Shown piece after piece: positions 10,408 through 22,300 of a DNA stretch of 64,000 nucleotides (within the stretch, counting starts at the first letter, position 1; the number at the start of each line of letters is the position of its first letter). The notes under the pieces were generated by a model, which was not told where the DNA came from, did no database searches, and worked only from the letters and a program-made list of their open reading frames with translations. Where the stretch lies: the NCBI GenBank assembly GCA_003049435.1, contig PYSQ01000111.1, positions 1 to 64,000 of the forward strand, written 5' to 3'. This stretch comes from Nakataea oryzae (taxonomy: Eukaryota > Ascomycota > Sordariomycetes > Magnaporthales > Magnaporthaceae). Position numbers and translations under genes: made by a program.

Positions 10408-13324
10408 TAGCCGCTTTTTCCGGGGCCGTTTCCGGGCCGGGCTATACCGCTTCCGGCCTTTCGTTTTTGTTTTCCTTTAGTCCGATGCGGTAGTCATATT
10501 TACCGTTAAAGGGTACCGTACTAAGGTTTTTCCGTATCCGGTATATTGTTTTATCGGTATGCAGCGTTATTAGTTCGTCGGGGCGCTATAAGCGCGCCGG
10601 GCATATATGTACCTTTTTTTTATTACAGACGCATTTTAGTACTTTCCTTTTCGGGGCCGCCGTATTTTTTAAGCTTTTCCTATACGCTTACCCGCTTTAT
10701 ATATCGGGCCTGAACCTTTTCTTTATAAGTAAAATTTTTCTTTCCTTTCCTGTTTCGTTTTTTTCCTTTCCCGATATTACGCTTTTTCGTTTTTTCCGTT
10801 CTTTTTCCGCTATACTAACGTTAATTTTTCCTATTTTGCGCGTTTTTCGCTTTAATGTTTATTTTCGCCGCTAATAATAATAGTAACGAACATCGCCCTA
10901 ATGGTAGCGATAATTTTGAATACGTATATTAATCGGTTCCGTTTCGCTTTTTATTTATATTTACTGATTTTTTTTTTTTTTTAGCGTAAAAAGGCCGCTA
11001 CCCGTCGCGCTATTAGCAATTTCGCTATCGAAAGCGATAGCGACGATAACGAATCGGTTCCGGTTTAATAATAGCAATTCGAATGCGAGCCATATATAAA
11101 TAAATCCAAAATTAACGGTAAGCTATCGTATAGCATTACGTTTACCGAAAACTATAGTTTTTACCGTAAAAGTAAAACTAAATGCGTCCGTTTAAACGCT
11201 AAGCTTACGCGCGCGCCCGTTTTCCACCGCGTTTAGCGGGAAATGCGCAAAATTATCCTAAACGGTAAATACGTCGTTATTAAGGCGGTTATTATTAATA
11301 AATTTGCCGGTATTAAAGCGTATCGTACGGTTTTTTCCGTTGAATTTTACTAGGCGTATATTGAATAGCGTTACGCTTTTATTTCTGTTTATGCTGCGCT
11401 TTTTTTTATCGCCGCTATATCCGCTTTTAACGTTCCGACCGTTTTTGCCGTTCCTGGTACCTTTACGCTAGCTGGGAGTTTAACGCTTTCCTATCGTAAT
11501 AGCGGTAATAACCTTATTATATAGGTAATAATTGCATTATAGTAATAGGGTAATGCCGCTTAGGTATTTTTTCCCTATTCCCTTTTTTTATTGTTCCTAC
11601 CGTTTACCTTTTTTATAGGAATTTGCGCGTTAATAGTACGAAGCTTTCCTAATTGCATAACGGGCGTAAAGCGTTTAAATGGTTACCGTTTTATCGGGTA
11701 TTATTTAAATTTTCGCTAAACTTATGCCGGGTATTACTGCTTTTACTTTTCCTACCGCCCTTACCCTTGCTACTTTTATCGCTTTTACGTTTCGTTTTCC
11801 TTTTAATTTCGGGCATAATCGTACTAATTCCTATAAGCATAACCGCTCGCTATCGTTTTTACGTCGGGCTATTATTACGTATAATCGTCGTATATGCGAA
11901 TTTCGGGTTCCCCGCGCGGGGGACGGCGATAATAAAAAGGTATACCATAGTTTTAGCTTTTAATAGGTTATAAAGCTCGTTTTATTCCTTGGTTTTATTT
12001 CGGTAGTTTAACGGCGGCGCATTAGCGTTTATTTAATTACGGGTTGTTTTTTTTTTACGATCGCGCTTTTCCGGGCCGTTATTTACGCATACGTCCCCCT
12101 ATTTAACTTCGAAGCGGTCGAACGCCTTTATATTTTGGAATAGTTTTAAAAACTGCTATTCGGCGGTATCGTAGCCTGTATATTTAATTAGCGCTTTTTT
12201 ATAGCTTCCGCGTTTTAGCGCATTTTATACCGCAAATATCTTTTCGACCTCCCATTTTTCGTATGGCTTTTCGTCGGGGCCGTTTATTATTAGTATTAAA
12301 AATGGCCTAGTATCGCTTGTAAGCTAAAAAAGGAGCGCGTCTTTTGCCGCCCGTTTTACTAGTTTGACGTAAAAGGTAGGGTATAACCTTTTAAATACAT
12401 TTAGCGTAACTATTAAAGGGAAAAGGACCGTTATTATTATAAACTTATTATATACCCAGTTTAGTTTTTTGCAAGGCCTGTTTGTTTTAATATTACGTAA
12501 AGAAAGCTAAACCTTATCGCTTACCTGGTACCTTTCCGCCGGTCGCCTTTATCTATTCGCGTTGCGCTTTTATCTTTGTTATGCGTACGCTGTTACGGCC
12601 GCAGCTATCTTTATACCCTTTTACAGTTTCGCTACAAACGTAGCGGCCCGCCTTTTGCTATTTATCGGTAGGTGGGTGGTATATATTTCTTTATTTAGGA
12701 CCGTTTTAATATCGTACTTTAGGGTAAAGCGGTTAATGCTAAAACCCGTAACTAAGGAATCCCTATTATTAAGCGCTAACTAGTAGGCTGCTAAATATAT
12801 TAGCTAGTCGTTTTAGGCGAAAGTGATAAAATAGCGGAGGTAATGCTGCACCTTTTGGTTTATGCGTTTTATCCCGCTATCCGTTTAAGGGTAATAAAAG
12901 GTAAAAAGGAACTGTTCGGTCCCTATAAAGCGGTAGAGCTCCGTTTAAAAGTCGCTAACCTAATCCGATCCTTTATCGGAAATAATGGAATTCGGGAACC
13001 CCCGGAACCGCTATTATATATCGCGGAACTGGAGCGCGTATTTTTCAGCTTTTATTATCGTTATGGCTTTTAATTGGACGTATTTCAATAGCTTATTTGT
13101 TAATACCATTAAGTATTTCGGGGAATTTTCGTCGGGTTTTAGGAAATCTATTATAAAATCCATTGAAATTTGCGACCAAAACCGTTCCGCTATTAGTAAT
13201 GGTTAAAGGAAGCCCTGCTTTAGCTGTTTTAAAAAGCGCGACTTTTTGCAAATATCGCAGTTACGCATATACCGCCTTATATCCTTTGCTATCCCGTTTT
13301 AATGGTAATCTTTTTGCAGGATAC

Positions 13325-13706
13325 TGTTAGGTGCACGGGTCCGGTCCAGCGCATGGAGCGGGGTCGGGCAGTGCGAAGCTAGGCTCAGCGGCAAGCATCG
13401 GTAAAGTGCCGGTATTTCGACCGCACTATGCTAATAATATCGGATAAAAAAAGGGAGGATATCCGCTACGGACGTCCGTAAAGGGTGATATAGGGGACTT
13501 ATAAGGACGGCTTTCTTACCCGACGAAGGAAAAGGGAAAAGGTTAAAAAAGGATGATTTTTCGTTACAGACCCTATTATTAAAAAGACCCCTTCCTAAGG
13601 GATTTTTCCGGCAATCGATCACGTTTAGCCCTATTAGCACAGACACCGCTAGCTCCTAATAAATCCCAATGCCCATTCTGCTTCTATACGAAGTTTACTC
13701 CTAACA
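13325..13706 (+). mobile_element. Family-2 solo LTR, 382 bp
   Basis: It starts TGTTAGGTGCACGGG and ends TTTACTCCTAACA (inverted TGTTAG/CTAACA ends). Flanks are GATAC (13320-13324) and AATAC (13707-13711), a 5-bp target duplication that differs by one G-to-A change. It lies inside the integrase region of the family-1 element 10177-17429, so it is younger than that element. No family-2 interior is attached. Confidence 0.9.
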
Positions 13707-14750
13707 AATACGGTACGTATTTTCCCGACCTATATATCTTACGAACGGCGATATGTGGGTTTTATAAAGGACCGCGGTAATTAAAGGCTCCTATATAAAA
13801 AGCTATAAGCGCCCTTTATATTAAAGCCCTTTTTGCACGCTAATCGAACAGTCGGCAATTTACGCCCGTATTATCGTTTCGGGTAAGAACCGTTTCGTAT
13901 CGCTTAGGACCGTATCCCTTTTCGCCGCGTAAATTTGGTCGTTCTTTAACGCTTTATCCTAAAGCTCGGCTAATTGGGGGCTAGCGAACAGTATGGCTCT
14001 TTTAGGTAGGTATATTAGTTCCGGTACGGGATTAGTTCGGATTTAGACCGGGGTTACGTAAATAATTAGTTTTATAAGCTAAAAGATTATCGCAATGCGC
14101 TTTTCGTTCGTATTGTTTTGTTTTTTACGGGAAAGCGCGTCCGATAAGGTAATTAGCCGTTTTAAACGGAACCGGAAGGTATAGCTAAATTTGGATAGTA
14201 TTTCGGCCTAGCGTATTTAGCGTTCCGTTATTTCCCTAGGTTTCGAAAAATATTCCAGCGCTTTATGGTCGGTATAAATGATAAACGGTTCCCGTATATT
14301 ACAAAGTTCGGCTTCCTACGCTTTTAAATATAATATTACCGCTAGGAGTTTTTTATTATGGATAATATAGTTTTTTTGCTCGGGTTTTAATTTAGCGGAA
14401 TAAAAGGCGACCGGCTTTTAAATGCTATCGTTTCCTTTTTAAAAAAGGTAACCTTTTAATGCTTCGCCGGAATAGTTTGCTTTTATTTTTAAACGGCGTT
14501 CCGGGTGCTATTTAGTTAATATTAAGGCTTAGGTAAATGTAAGCTTTAATATTTCGAATGCCGTATCGATTTCGTTTATTTATTCGAATAGGGTTCTTTT
14601 TTTTATTAGCCATACTAACGGGGCTGCCAGTTCGGAATATTTATCGATAAAATTTCGGTAAAAGTTCGCAAACCTTAGGAAGCCTTTTAAGCCTTTTAAT
14701 TTTTTCAGGGCTTCCTATTCCCTAATCGCCCGGATTTTTTCAGGGTCCGC

Positions 14751-15119
14751 TTATATCCCTTTTCCTGCTATAATAACGTACCTTAGGTACTTTACTTTTA
14801 TTATTACGAATTTGCATTTATCCAGGTTTAAATTAAGGTTAGCTATACGTAGTTTTTTTAGGACCTTTTTAACCTTTTCTATATAATCCTTTTTCGAGTT
14901 TAACGTATAAATTAGTACGTCGTTTAAGTATGCCGATATATAATCGTTTAGGATATCCGTTAGGGTATTGTTAATGTATTTTTGGAATATTACGGGCGCG
15001 TTAATTAATCCGAACGGGTAAACCAGCCATTTAAAAAGGCCGAAACGGATACGGAATACCGTTAAATGCTTATCCTTTTTTATAACCCGGATCCTATAAA
15101 ACGCCGATTTGATATCCAT
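14751..15119 (-). pseudogene. Reverse transcriptase fragment of family-1 element
   Basis: A 122-codon open stretch of a Ty3/gypsy reverse transcriptase. It has the palm-entry motif MDIKSAFYRIR, then PFGLINAPVIFQKYIN, then the catalytic box as AYLNDVLIY, where the usual YLDDILIY has lost an acidic residue (D to N, a G-to-A change). The frame is closed by stops on both sides, so it is not functional. Confidence 0.88.
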
Positions 15120-15839
15120 TTTCGTAAATTATCGCGCGCCTAATACCGAACGGAGCGTTTTTTTTATTAAGGGAAAGGGGTATTTATCTGCCTTAATAAT
15201 CGCGTTTAGGGTTTAGTAATCCATATATAATCGCTATCCGCCCGATATTTTCTTAATTAGGAAAACCAGTACCGCCGTTAGGGAAAAGCTAGCGTAAATT
15301 TACCCCTTATTTATAAGGCTGATAATTTATTTCCTTAATTTTAAGAATTAATCCCGTAGTATATTATATAACTGTCCCTAAGGTAATTCCGGGGTTTTCC
15401 TTTTCCCGTTTTTTTTAAGCTTAATATAATGGTCGCTAATGCCCCGGTATGGGGGTAAAGTATTAATTTGCGATTCGTTAAAAAGGTTTTCGAATTCCCG
15501 CAGTTCTATAGGTAGCGTTTTTTTCGGGGCTAATTCGGAGGTTATCGCTTATAATACGCATATTATTTCCCTTAATAACGTAACGGTAAATACGTATTTT
15601 AATTCCGCGTTCCTTTTTTAACGGCGGTAAATTACGGCGAATACATTCCCGATTAGGACGGTAGGCCTATCCGTTATTAGGCGCTAATAGGTCGCTTTTA
15701 CCCGGAGCTTTTTTATACGCCCAATATAAAGCTAGCCCTAGGCCGGGTTTAGGGTAACTTTTTGCCTTTTTAGCTATAAAAGCCCTAAAATCGCATTTCG
15801 GGGTATCCTTAGGATTATATAAAATAGTATAGGTTTTAA

Positions 15840-16148
15840 CTATCCGTCGATATCCATTTCGCATTCCGTTATTTTTATAATAGCTAAAAAGGCCCGGCCT
15901 AAAACTATACCTAACGTTTTTAAACGTTTTAGCCGGATTTTTTTCGCGCTTAATTTTATAGCGCATTTTTCGTTTATTATTGCGTAGCATTTATATCCCG
16001 AATCTATTAAAATATTAACAAATTGGCTGTTATTTAATAGCATAAGGATGGTAAACGGGGGACTATCTATATTTTTTTCAATTGCTAACAGTTTTTTTTT
16101 CCATTCCTTTAAAAGGGATTTTCTATTAATAGTAAGTTTGCCGCGCAA
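15840..16148 (-). pseudogene. Aspartic protease fragment of family-1 element
   Basis: A 102-codon open stretch with the retroviral-type protease motif as ILIDSGYKC, and an ILG-like flap region (GIVLGRAFL). It lies upstream of the reverse transcriptase of the same element, in the expected PR-RT order. It is not functional because the surrounding frame is broken. Confidence 0.75.
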
Positions 16149-17198
16149 GCTTTTATACCCCCGGTCGAAATTTGGCCCGGGGGTTATTCGTTTCCCTGTT
16201 TTTTTTAGCTTTAAGTTTTTTTAGCGGTACTTATTGTCGTCGGTTAGATAAGCGTTCGGAAGGAGCATTTTTAACGCCGGTAGGACCTATCGCTATATTT
16301 AAAGCAGGCCCCTGATTTGCGTTTTGCTTGGTATTATTCGGGGGTAACTTACGTTGCGCATAAGCGGTTTTAGCCTGCGGGTTAGGTACGGGTCGCATTT
16401 ATCCCTATTATTAGCGTATCCCTATCGGGGTCCCCCTATCCCCTTATCCTTATCGCTTAAATCTTTAACGGGTATTTTCGCTCGTAATTAATCGTTTCCA
16501 GGTTTTAAGTAATACGGCGGTATACCGCTACCGTTTAGGCGTATTTCGAAATATCATTTTGCACTGCTACGGCCGTATTCCGTAAGCGAAGGGAAATGCG
16601 GCTTCGGAAGTAATTAATTTTAATTTCGTTAGATTACCTTAAACCGCCTGCCATTATTAATAGTATTTCGAATTGGGTATAAAATTATGCGAATATTTAT
16701 CCGGGAGCCATTTGTTTTGCTTCGAATTGCGCTAAAGCTTGGGATTTTTTGTAAGGGTTATCGAAAATCGAAATTAAGTAATTAAAAAATATGTTAAGAT
16801 CGTATGCCGTATCGTTACCGCCGTATTTGTAATATATTCGGACGATTCCCTAAAGTCCGGGGGCTAAAAAGGTCCAGATAAATTCGAACTAATTTTGTAT
16901 ATCGCCGATAAATAAGGCGTCCCGTTTAAATTTATAGGCTACGCTTTACTTTTACGCCGAAAACGATACGCTATCGCTATTATATACGGGGGGGTTTTTT
17001 AAAGGCTTCCTTTTTACTGCTATAATAACTTGTTAGGGTTAATTCGGGTCCGAACTGGTATTAATCGGTAAGGTGGTAAATTCCGCAAACCGTCGTTCCG
17101 CTTTTTTTAAGCGTCGCATTACGTCCGCTAGCTATATAAGGGGGGGGGTTAGGTTGCGTTATTATAATTACTTTAGGAATAAAAAAAAGCACCTAAAA

Positions 17199-17429
17199 TG
17201 TTACGGGCTAAACCGCGAGCCGATTGCTGGAGGGTGCCGAAATGGAATTATTTAGGTGCTTGCTAGGAAAGGCTCGCTAGTATATTTAGCTAAGGGAAAT
17301 GGTAGGCTTATATATACTAGTTGGAACGGTAGGCCGCGGCTGGGTCTTATCGGTCTTTATCTGCAGTTCAGCTATAAGGGGCGCAGCCCTTTGCCATAAG
17401 GTCCGTGCTTCCAGCTCGGAACCATGATA
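17199..17429 (-). repeat. Family-1 LTR (5' LTR), 231 bp
   Basis: Right-hand LTR of the element 10177-17429, same length and orientation as 10177-10407. The interior that follows on the minus strand matches the interior to the right of the LTR at 19734-19964. Confidence 0.92.
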
Positions 17430-17434
17430 GTAGT

Positions 17435-17953
17435 AACTTTTTGCTACCGCAAAATTTCCGGGCAAGCCCGGTATATTTCGTTACCGCTGTTTGATAACGC
17501 TACCCCCGTTACTAACGACGCTTATAAATACCCCGCAAACCGTTGCCTTTTTTTTATTACCCTAAATACGCCGAAGTACGATAGCCCGCACTTTAAGCGT
17601 ACGTTTATTTTACAATGGCCTTTTTAGGCTATTATATTCATTTTCGAACTGTAAGGCTATATGCAAAATATTAATATATTATTATTATAATATATTTTAC
17701 CCGCTTAACCCTTTTAGGTAACAACGGAGTACCCCAACTAGTGGACTACCCCAGCGGAATCCGGATAAGTTGTAGGGAAATCCGGTTATCCTAACTAGGT
17801 TAACCCTGTTAATAAGGGAATTTATACCTATATAAACAACCTAATTTCCTCCTTCAAAGGATCCAGGAAAAGAGTAATCAATGCAGTGCTTTACCGCACA
17901 ATGCAAAGATCTCCTTAATATATTACTTTCCCCTATCAGCATTAATCCTAACA
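17435..17953. other. AT-rich transposon remains, possible third LTR type ending at 17953
   Basis: 17435-17640 may continue the copia-like element whose LTR is at 9839-10167. From about 17712 to 17953 there is an LTR-like sequence: a TATA-like TATATAAA at 17842-17849 and an end CCTAACA at 17953, followed abruptly by family-2 interior sequence. Its left end and target duplication could not be fixed. Confidence 0.4.
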
Positions 17954-19733
17954 TATATAATACGAATATGCATTCAGGGTTATAAAAAACGCCGGCCTTC
18001 CTATTAATGGGATTTTACCCAAAGGGACCTTATAACCCTACGGTAATTAAAAAAAAGCCGTTTATAGCAGCTAAAATTAAGGCATAAGCCTTAAAAGTAA
18101 ATAGGGCGCGCGCTAAAATTCTGTTAAAAAAGGCAAATAAAATATACAAAAAGTATTACGATAGGCGTAAAATACCAGTACCTTTTAAAAAAGGAAATTG
18201 GGTATTATTGGATACGGCGAACATTAAAATGAAAAAACCTTAGAAAAAGCTGTCAAATAAATGGTTAGGACCTTTCCAAATTATAATAATAGTTGGCTTA
18301 ATAAAACTGGCATTCCGATTAAAGCTGCTAGAAAAATACCGGATATATAATATATTCCCGGCGAACTTACTACATCCTTATAAAAAAAAACCCGGCGAAA
18401 AGCCAGAAAGTTAAAAAATGGAAATTGAAAAAAAAAGACAGATCGCTTCGAAATGGAAGCCCTAAAAGGATATAAGGGATTATAAAAAAGGCGGGAATAC
18501 CTAATTAAATAGGTAAACTATAATAAATCAGAAAATTCGTAGGTTTTAAAAAGAAATATTACGGACGAAATTATAAAAGAATATAAGGTAGCTTTTCGGA
18601 AATTGTAAAAATATTATATTTTATTAGTAAAAGGTCGGGAAAAGCTTATTATATATATTTAACAGGCGAAAGCCGGGAAAAATACATATATAGGTTTATA
18701 TTAGCGTTAGGCGGATTAAACCAGCTGGCTATCAGGGAAAAAAGCTTAATAAAACAACGTATAAAACTGTAAAATTATTATATTTTACCGGTAGGAAATC
18801 GGATAAGGGTAATGTAAAATTAATTACTGTTTTTTAACGGTAAAAGCCAGGTAAAAGCGGTATAATTCCGGGGGATACTTTGGTATTTTTAAAGTGCGAT
18901 ATACCTAAATCCCTAAAGATATGCGAAATATAGCACCCTTCGGAAACTTTCGCAAAAAGTATATTTAGCGTAATACGTTAAAATAATTACCAGATTTCGG
19001 GTGTTAAATATACGGGTTACGGTAAATATATATTATAGGTATAATATATTTAAATCCTTAAAAATATACGAAATGTAGCACTTTTCAGAAATTTTCGCAA
19101 AAAATATATTTAGCGTAATACGCTAAAGTAATTACCGGACTTTAAATATATATTATAATAATATACCATTACCTATCCGGAAAAAAGGTAAAAAAACTTC
19201 CGGATAGTAACGGCGGACGGGCTAAAGCATTCGGGTTACGGTAAATATATATCGGGAAAAAATTCTAATTTATATTATAAATGGAATATAGTAAATATTA
19301 ATATAAATTTGGTTACGTCAGGGATATAGGGACCTTTTAATGTTATAAAGGCAGTATAATAAAGGGAAATCGTAATTACGAATGGCAGATAAATAATGGA
19401 AAAAGAAAACATATTTCCCATTGGTTTATTATGGGAATTTAAAGGTACCTAAAATAAAATACCAAAAGCTAACCGAAAATTATTTAATTATACGAGTTAA
19501 GGTTAAAGTTTAATATTTATTATCGTAAGCGGTAAGGGCTTCGTTTAAATTTCCTATATTATTAAATATAATGGAAGGCGAAAGGGCTTAGTTATTAAAG
19601 CCTAATCCGGTCGAAATAATAAACGCTATAAGGCTACCGGAAATTGCCTAATTAGCGATAAAAGTGGTAAGGGTAATAGCGATCGTTTTAAAGGTAACGC
19701 GCTGCTTTTTAATTTCGGCGAACTGTTCGGTAA
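17954..19733 (+). mobile_element. Family-2 retrotransposon fragment, integrase end and 3' region
   Basis: This stretch matches, in the plus orientation, the part of the family-2 element read on the minus strand from about 24290 down to 22480. It includes the integrase C-terminal segment with PFKKGNWVLLDTANIK (about 18180-18225). It ends where a family-1 LTR begins at 19734. Its last 930 bp (18806-19733) are present again at 30270-31060. Confidence 0.8.
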
Positions 19734-19964
19734 TGTCATGGTTCCGAACTGGAAGTACGGACCTTATAGTAAGGGGCTGCCCCCCTTATAGCTGAATTTC
19801 AAATAAAAACCGATAAGGCCCAGCCGCGGCCTACCGTTTTAACCAATATATATAAGCCTACCATTTCCCTTAGCTAAATATACTGGCAAGCCTTTCCTAG
19901 CAAGCATTTAAATAATTCCATTTCGGTATTTTCTAATAAACGGCTCGCGGTTTAGCCCGTAATA
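19734..19964 (+). repeat. Family-1 LTR, 231 bp
   Basis: Starts TGTCATGGTTCCGAAC, the least mutated 5' end among the four copies, and ends CCCGTAATA (from CCCGTAACA). Confidence 0.92.
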
Positions 19965-20762
19965 TTTTAAATGCTTTTTTTCATTCCTAAAATGATTATA
20001 ATAACGTAACCTAACCCCCCCTTATATAGCTAACGGACGTATTATAACGTTTAAAAAAAGCGGAATAACGGTTTGCGAAATTTACCACTTTACCGACTAA
20101 TACCGGCCCGGACCCGAACTAACCCTAATAAGTTATTATGGTAGTAAAAAGGAAGCCTTTAAAAGACCCCCCCGTATATAATAGCAACGGCGTATCGTTT
20201 TCGGCGTAAAAGTAAAGCGTAATTTATAAATTTAAATAGGATACCCTGTTTATTAGCGATATACGAAATTAACTCGAATTTATCTAAACCTTTTTAACCC
20301 CCGGACTTTAGGGAATCGTCCGAATATACTACGAATACGGCGGTAATAATACGGCGTACGATTTTAATATATTTTTTAATTACCTAACTTCGATTTTTAA
20401 TAACCTTTATAAGAAATCCCAAGCTTTAGCGCAATTCGAAATAAAACGGATAGCTCCCAGATAAATATTCGTATAATTTTATACTTAATTCGAAATATTA
20501 TTAATAATAGCGGGCGGTTTAAGGTAATCCGATAAAGTTAAAATTAATTACTTTCGAAACCGCATTTCTTTCCGCTTTCGGAATGCAGCTATTACGGTAT
20601 AAAACGACATTTCGAAATATAGCAAAACGGTAACGGTATACCGCTATATTTCCTAAAATTTAAAAACGATTAATTATAAGCGAAAGTACCCGGTAAAGGT
20701 ACCGATAATAAAAATAAGGGGATAAGGAGGTCCTAACGAAAATACGCTAATAACGGGGGTAA

Positions 20763-21144
20763 TGTCAGGAGTAAACTTCGTGCAAAGGCAGAATAGGCAC
20801 TAGGATTTACTGGGAGCTAGCGGTATCTATGCTGGTAAGGCCAAACGTGATCGATTGCCGGGGAAATCCCTTAGGAAAGGGTCTTTTTAATAATAAGGTC
20901 TGTAACGAAAAATTATCCTTTTCTAACCTTCCCTTTCCTTTTTCGTCGGGTAAAAAGGCCGTCCTTATAAATCCCTTATATCCCCCCTTACGGACGTCCG
21001 TAACGGATACCTGCCCTTTTTCTATCTGATATTATTAGTATAGTGCGGTCGAAATACCGGCATTTTGCCGATGCTTACCGCTAAGCTTAGCTTTGCATTG
21101 CCTGACCCCGCTTTATACGCTAAACCGGACCCGTATACCTAACA
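20763..21144 (-). repeat. Family-2 LTR (3' LTR), 382 bp
   Basis: As read on the plus strand it starts TGTCAGGAGTAAAC and ends ATACCTAACA. The sequence just to its right matches, inverted, the sequence just to the left of the LTR at 32413-32796, which confirms the orientation. Confidence 0.9.
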
Positions 21145-21574
21145 TATTGCCCTTTCCCGATAAGGCTTATCCTAGGCCGTTAAACGCGGCGGATCGGCGT
21201 TTCCGGCGAAAATACCGGAATTTCCCCGGTTTCCTTTCGGTCGTTTTTTACGGCCGGAAAATTGCGGTTCGATAGCGCCTATTAACGCTATATCGTCGGT
21301 AGCCCGGCGATTTCGCCTTTATCTTTTCCCTAGCACTTTCCGGTATTTTTTATCGTAATTGCTCGATTTTACTGCCTAACTAAAAGATTTCCGTTTAGCA
21401 TTGCTAAAAGTAAGGCTGCCGGGGGTATATAAAGAACCTTCCCTTTCCCTTTTTCGTTTTTTAATCGGGTTTTCCTTTTGTAAACCCGATAATAATAACG
21501 ACGATAACGATAATAATAGCCAGTAAGTTACCCTTTTAACCGCTAATGCTAAAATATTGGTACCTAACCGCCGG

Positions 21575-22300
21575 TTAAATATATTTCCTTCCGTCGTAAA
21601 TAAAGCTCTTTGTAAGCTTTACGTTACGTCCCGCATTAACGACGATAATAACGATATTTCCTTGGGTAATTTTAATAACCTTACGGGGTTTCGCTATATT
21701 CCTACCGTTACCGTTATTGCTAGTTTTTCGATACCCGCCATTACGGTAATTTGCCCTAATACTAAAGCTTTGGGCAAACGGCCTGCTAGTAATTTTCCGG
21801 TATTTTCCTAGCGTGCCTTTAAAAGGACCGCCGTTAAAAAAAAGCGTACAGCTTATAAAGAAAAGCATTGCGGTACTTTTAATAACGACGAATTTAGCGC
21901 TAATCCTAATCCAAAAACTACTTTTATTTATATAGGGGTATATAACGGTATCCCCCCGGTATTTACCGTAAATACCTAATAGGGTAACGATTAAAATCCT
22001 ATTTATATCCCTTCCTTTAAAAAACAGCATACCGAACGTAATATTTCTTACGGCCGGTACTTTAGCCGAAAAGCGAATTAGGATTTCGCTATCGACTTTC
22101 GTTTCCCGATATGCTCCGATAACGTAACGGGGTTTTCTAAATGCATTTATTATAAGGACGTCGTTAGTAACAAATCCTATATCGAAATCCCTGAATAGGC
22201 TTAAAAACCGGTTCGTAATTTCCGTCGTTTTTTTAAAAAGGTTTATTTTACCTGGCCTAAACGGATACCGGAACTTTTTACGAAGCTTACTAAAGCCCAA
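21575..22300 (-). pseudogene. 241-codon open frame 3' of integrase in family-2 element, function unknown
   Basis: A long open frame in otherwise stop-rich DNA, on the element's coding strand between the integrase and the 3' LTR. A second copy at 31310-31645 (plus strand) conserves about 105 residues, with segments such as LIINAF, LIRFS, INRILIV and LLGIYGKYR in common. Differences are mostly V/I, G/R and A/T type, as G-to-A changes give. No family is recognised. It could be a genuine additional 3' ORF of this retrotransposon, or a chance open frame. Confidence 0.4.

Larger units (their letters stand above)
10177..17429 (-). mobile_element. Family-1 LTR retrotransposon, RIP-degraded, 7253 bp
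   Basis: The element is bounded by two 231-bp LTRs (10177-10407 and 17199-17429) and flanked by the 5-bp target duplication GTAGT (10172-10176 and 17430-17434). Its coding strand is minus. Going 5' to 3' it has gag-like remains (about 17000-16200), aspartic protease (15840-16148), reverse transcriptase (14751-15119) and an integrase-core-like region (about 13200-12900, MDFI-type start). The order PR-RT-IN marks it as Ty3/gypsy. A family-2 solo LTR sits in it at 13325-13706. The DNA is AT-rich with many TAA/TAG codons, as expected after RIP. The element has landed next to the primer-binding-site region of the LTR at 9839-10167. Confidence 0.9.

Noticed and set aside
11653..13206. Short open frames in the AT-rich block such as 11653-11973 and 12562-12783
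   Set aside because: They lie inside the family-1 element on the strand opposite its genes and have no similarity to one another.
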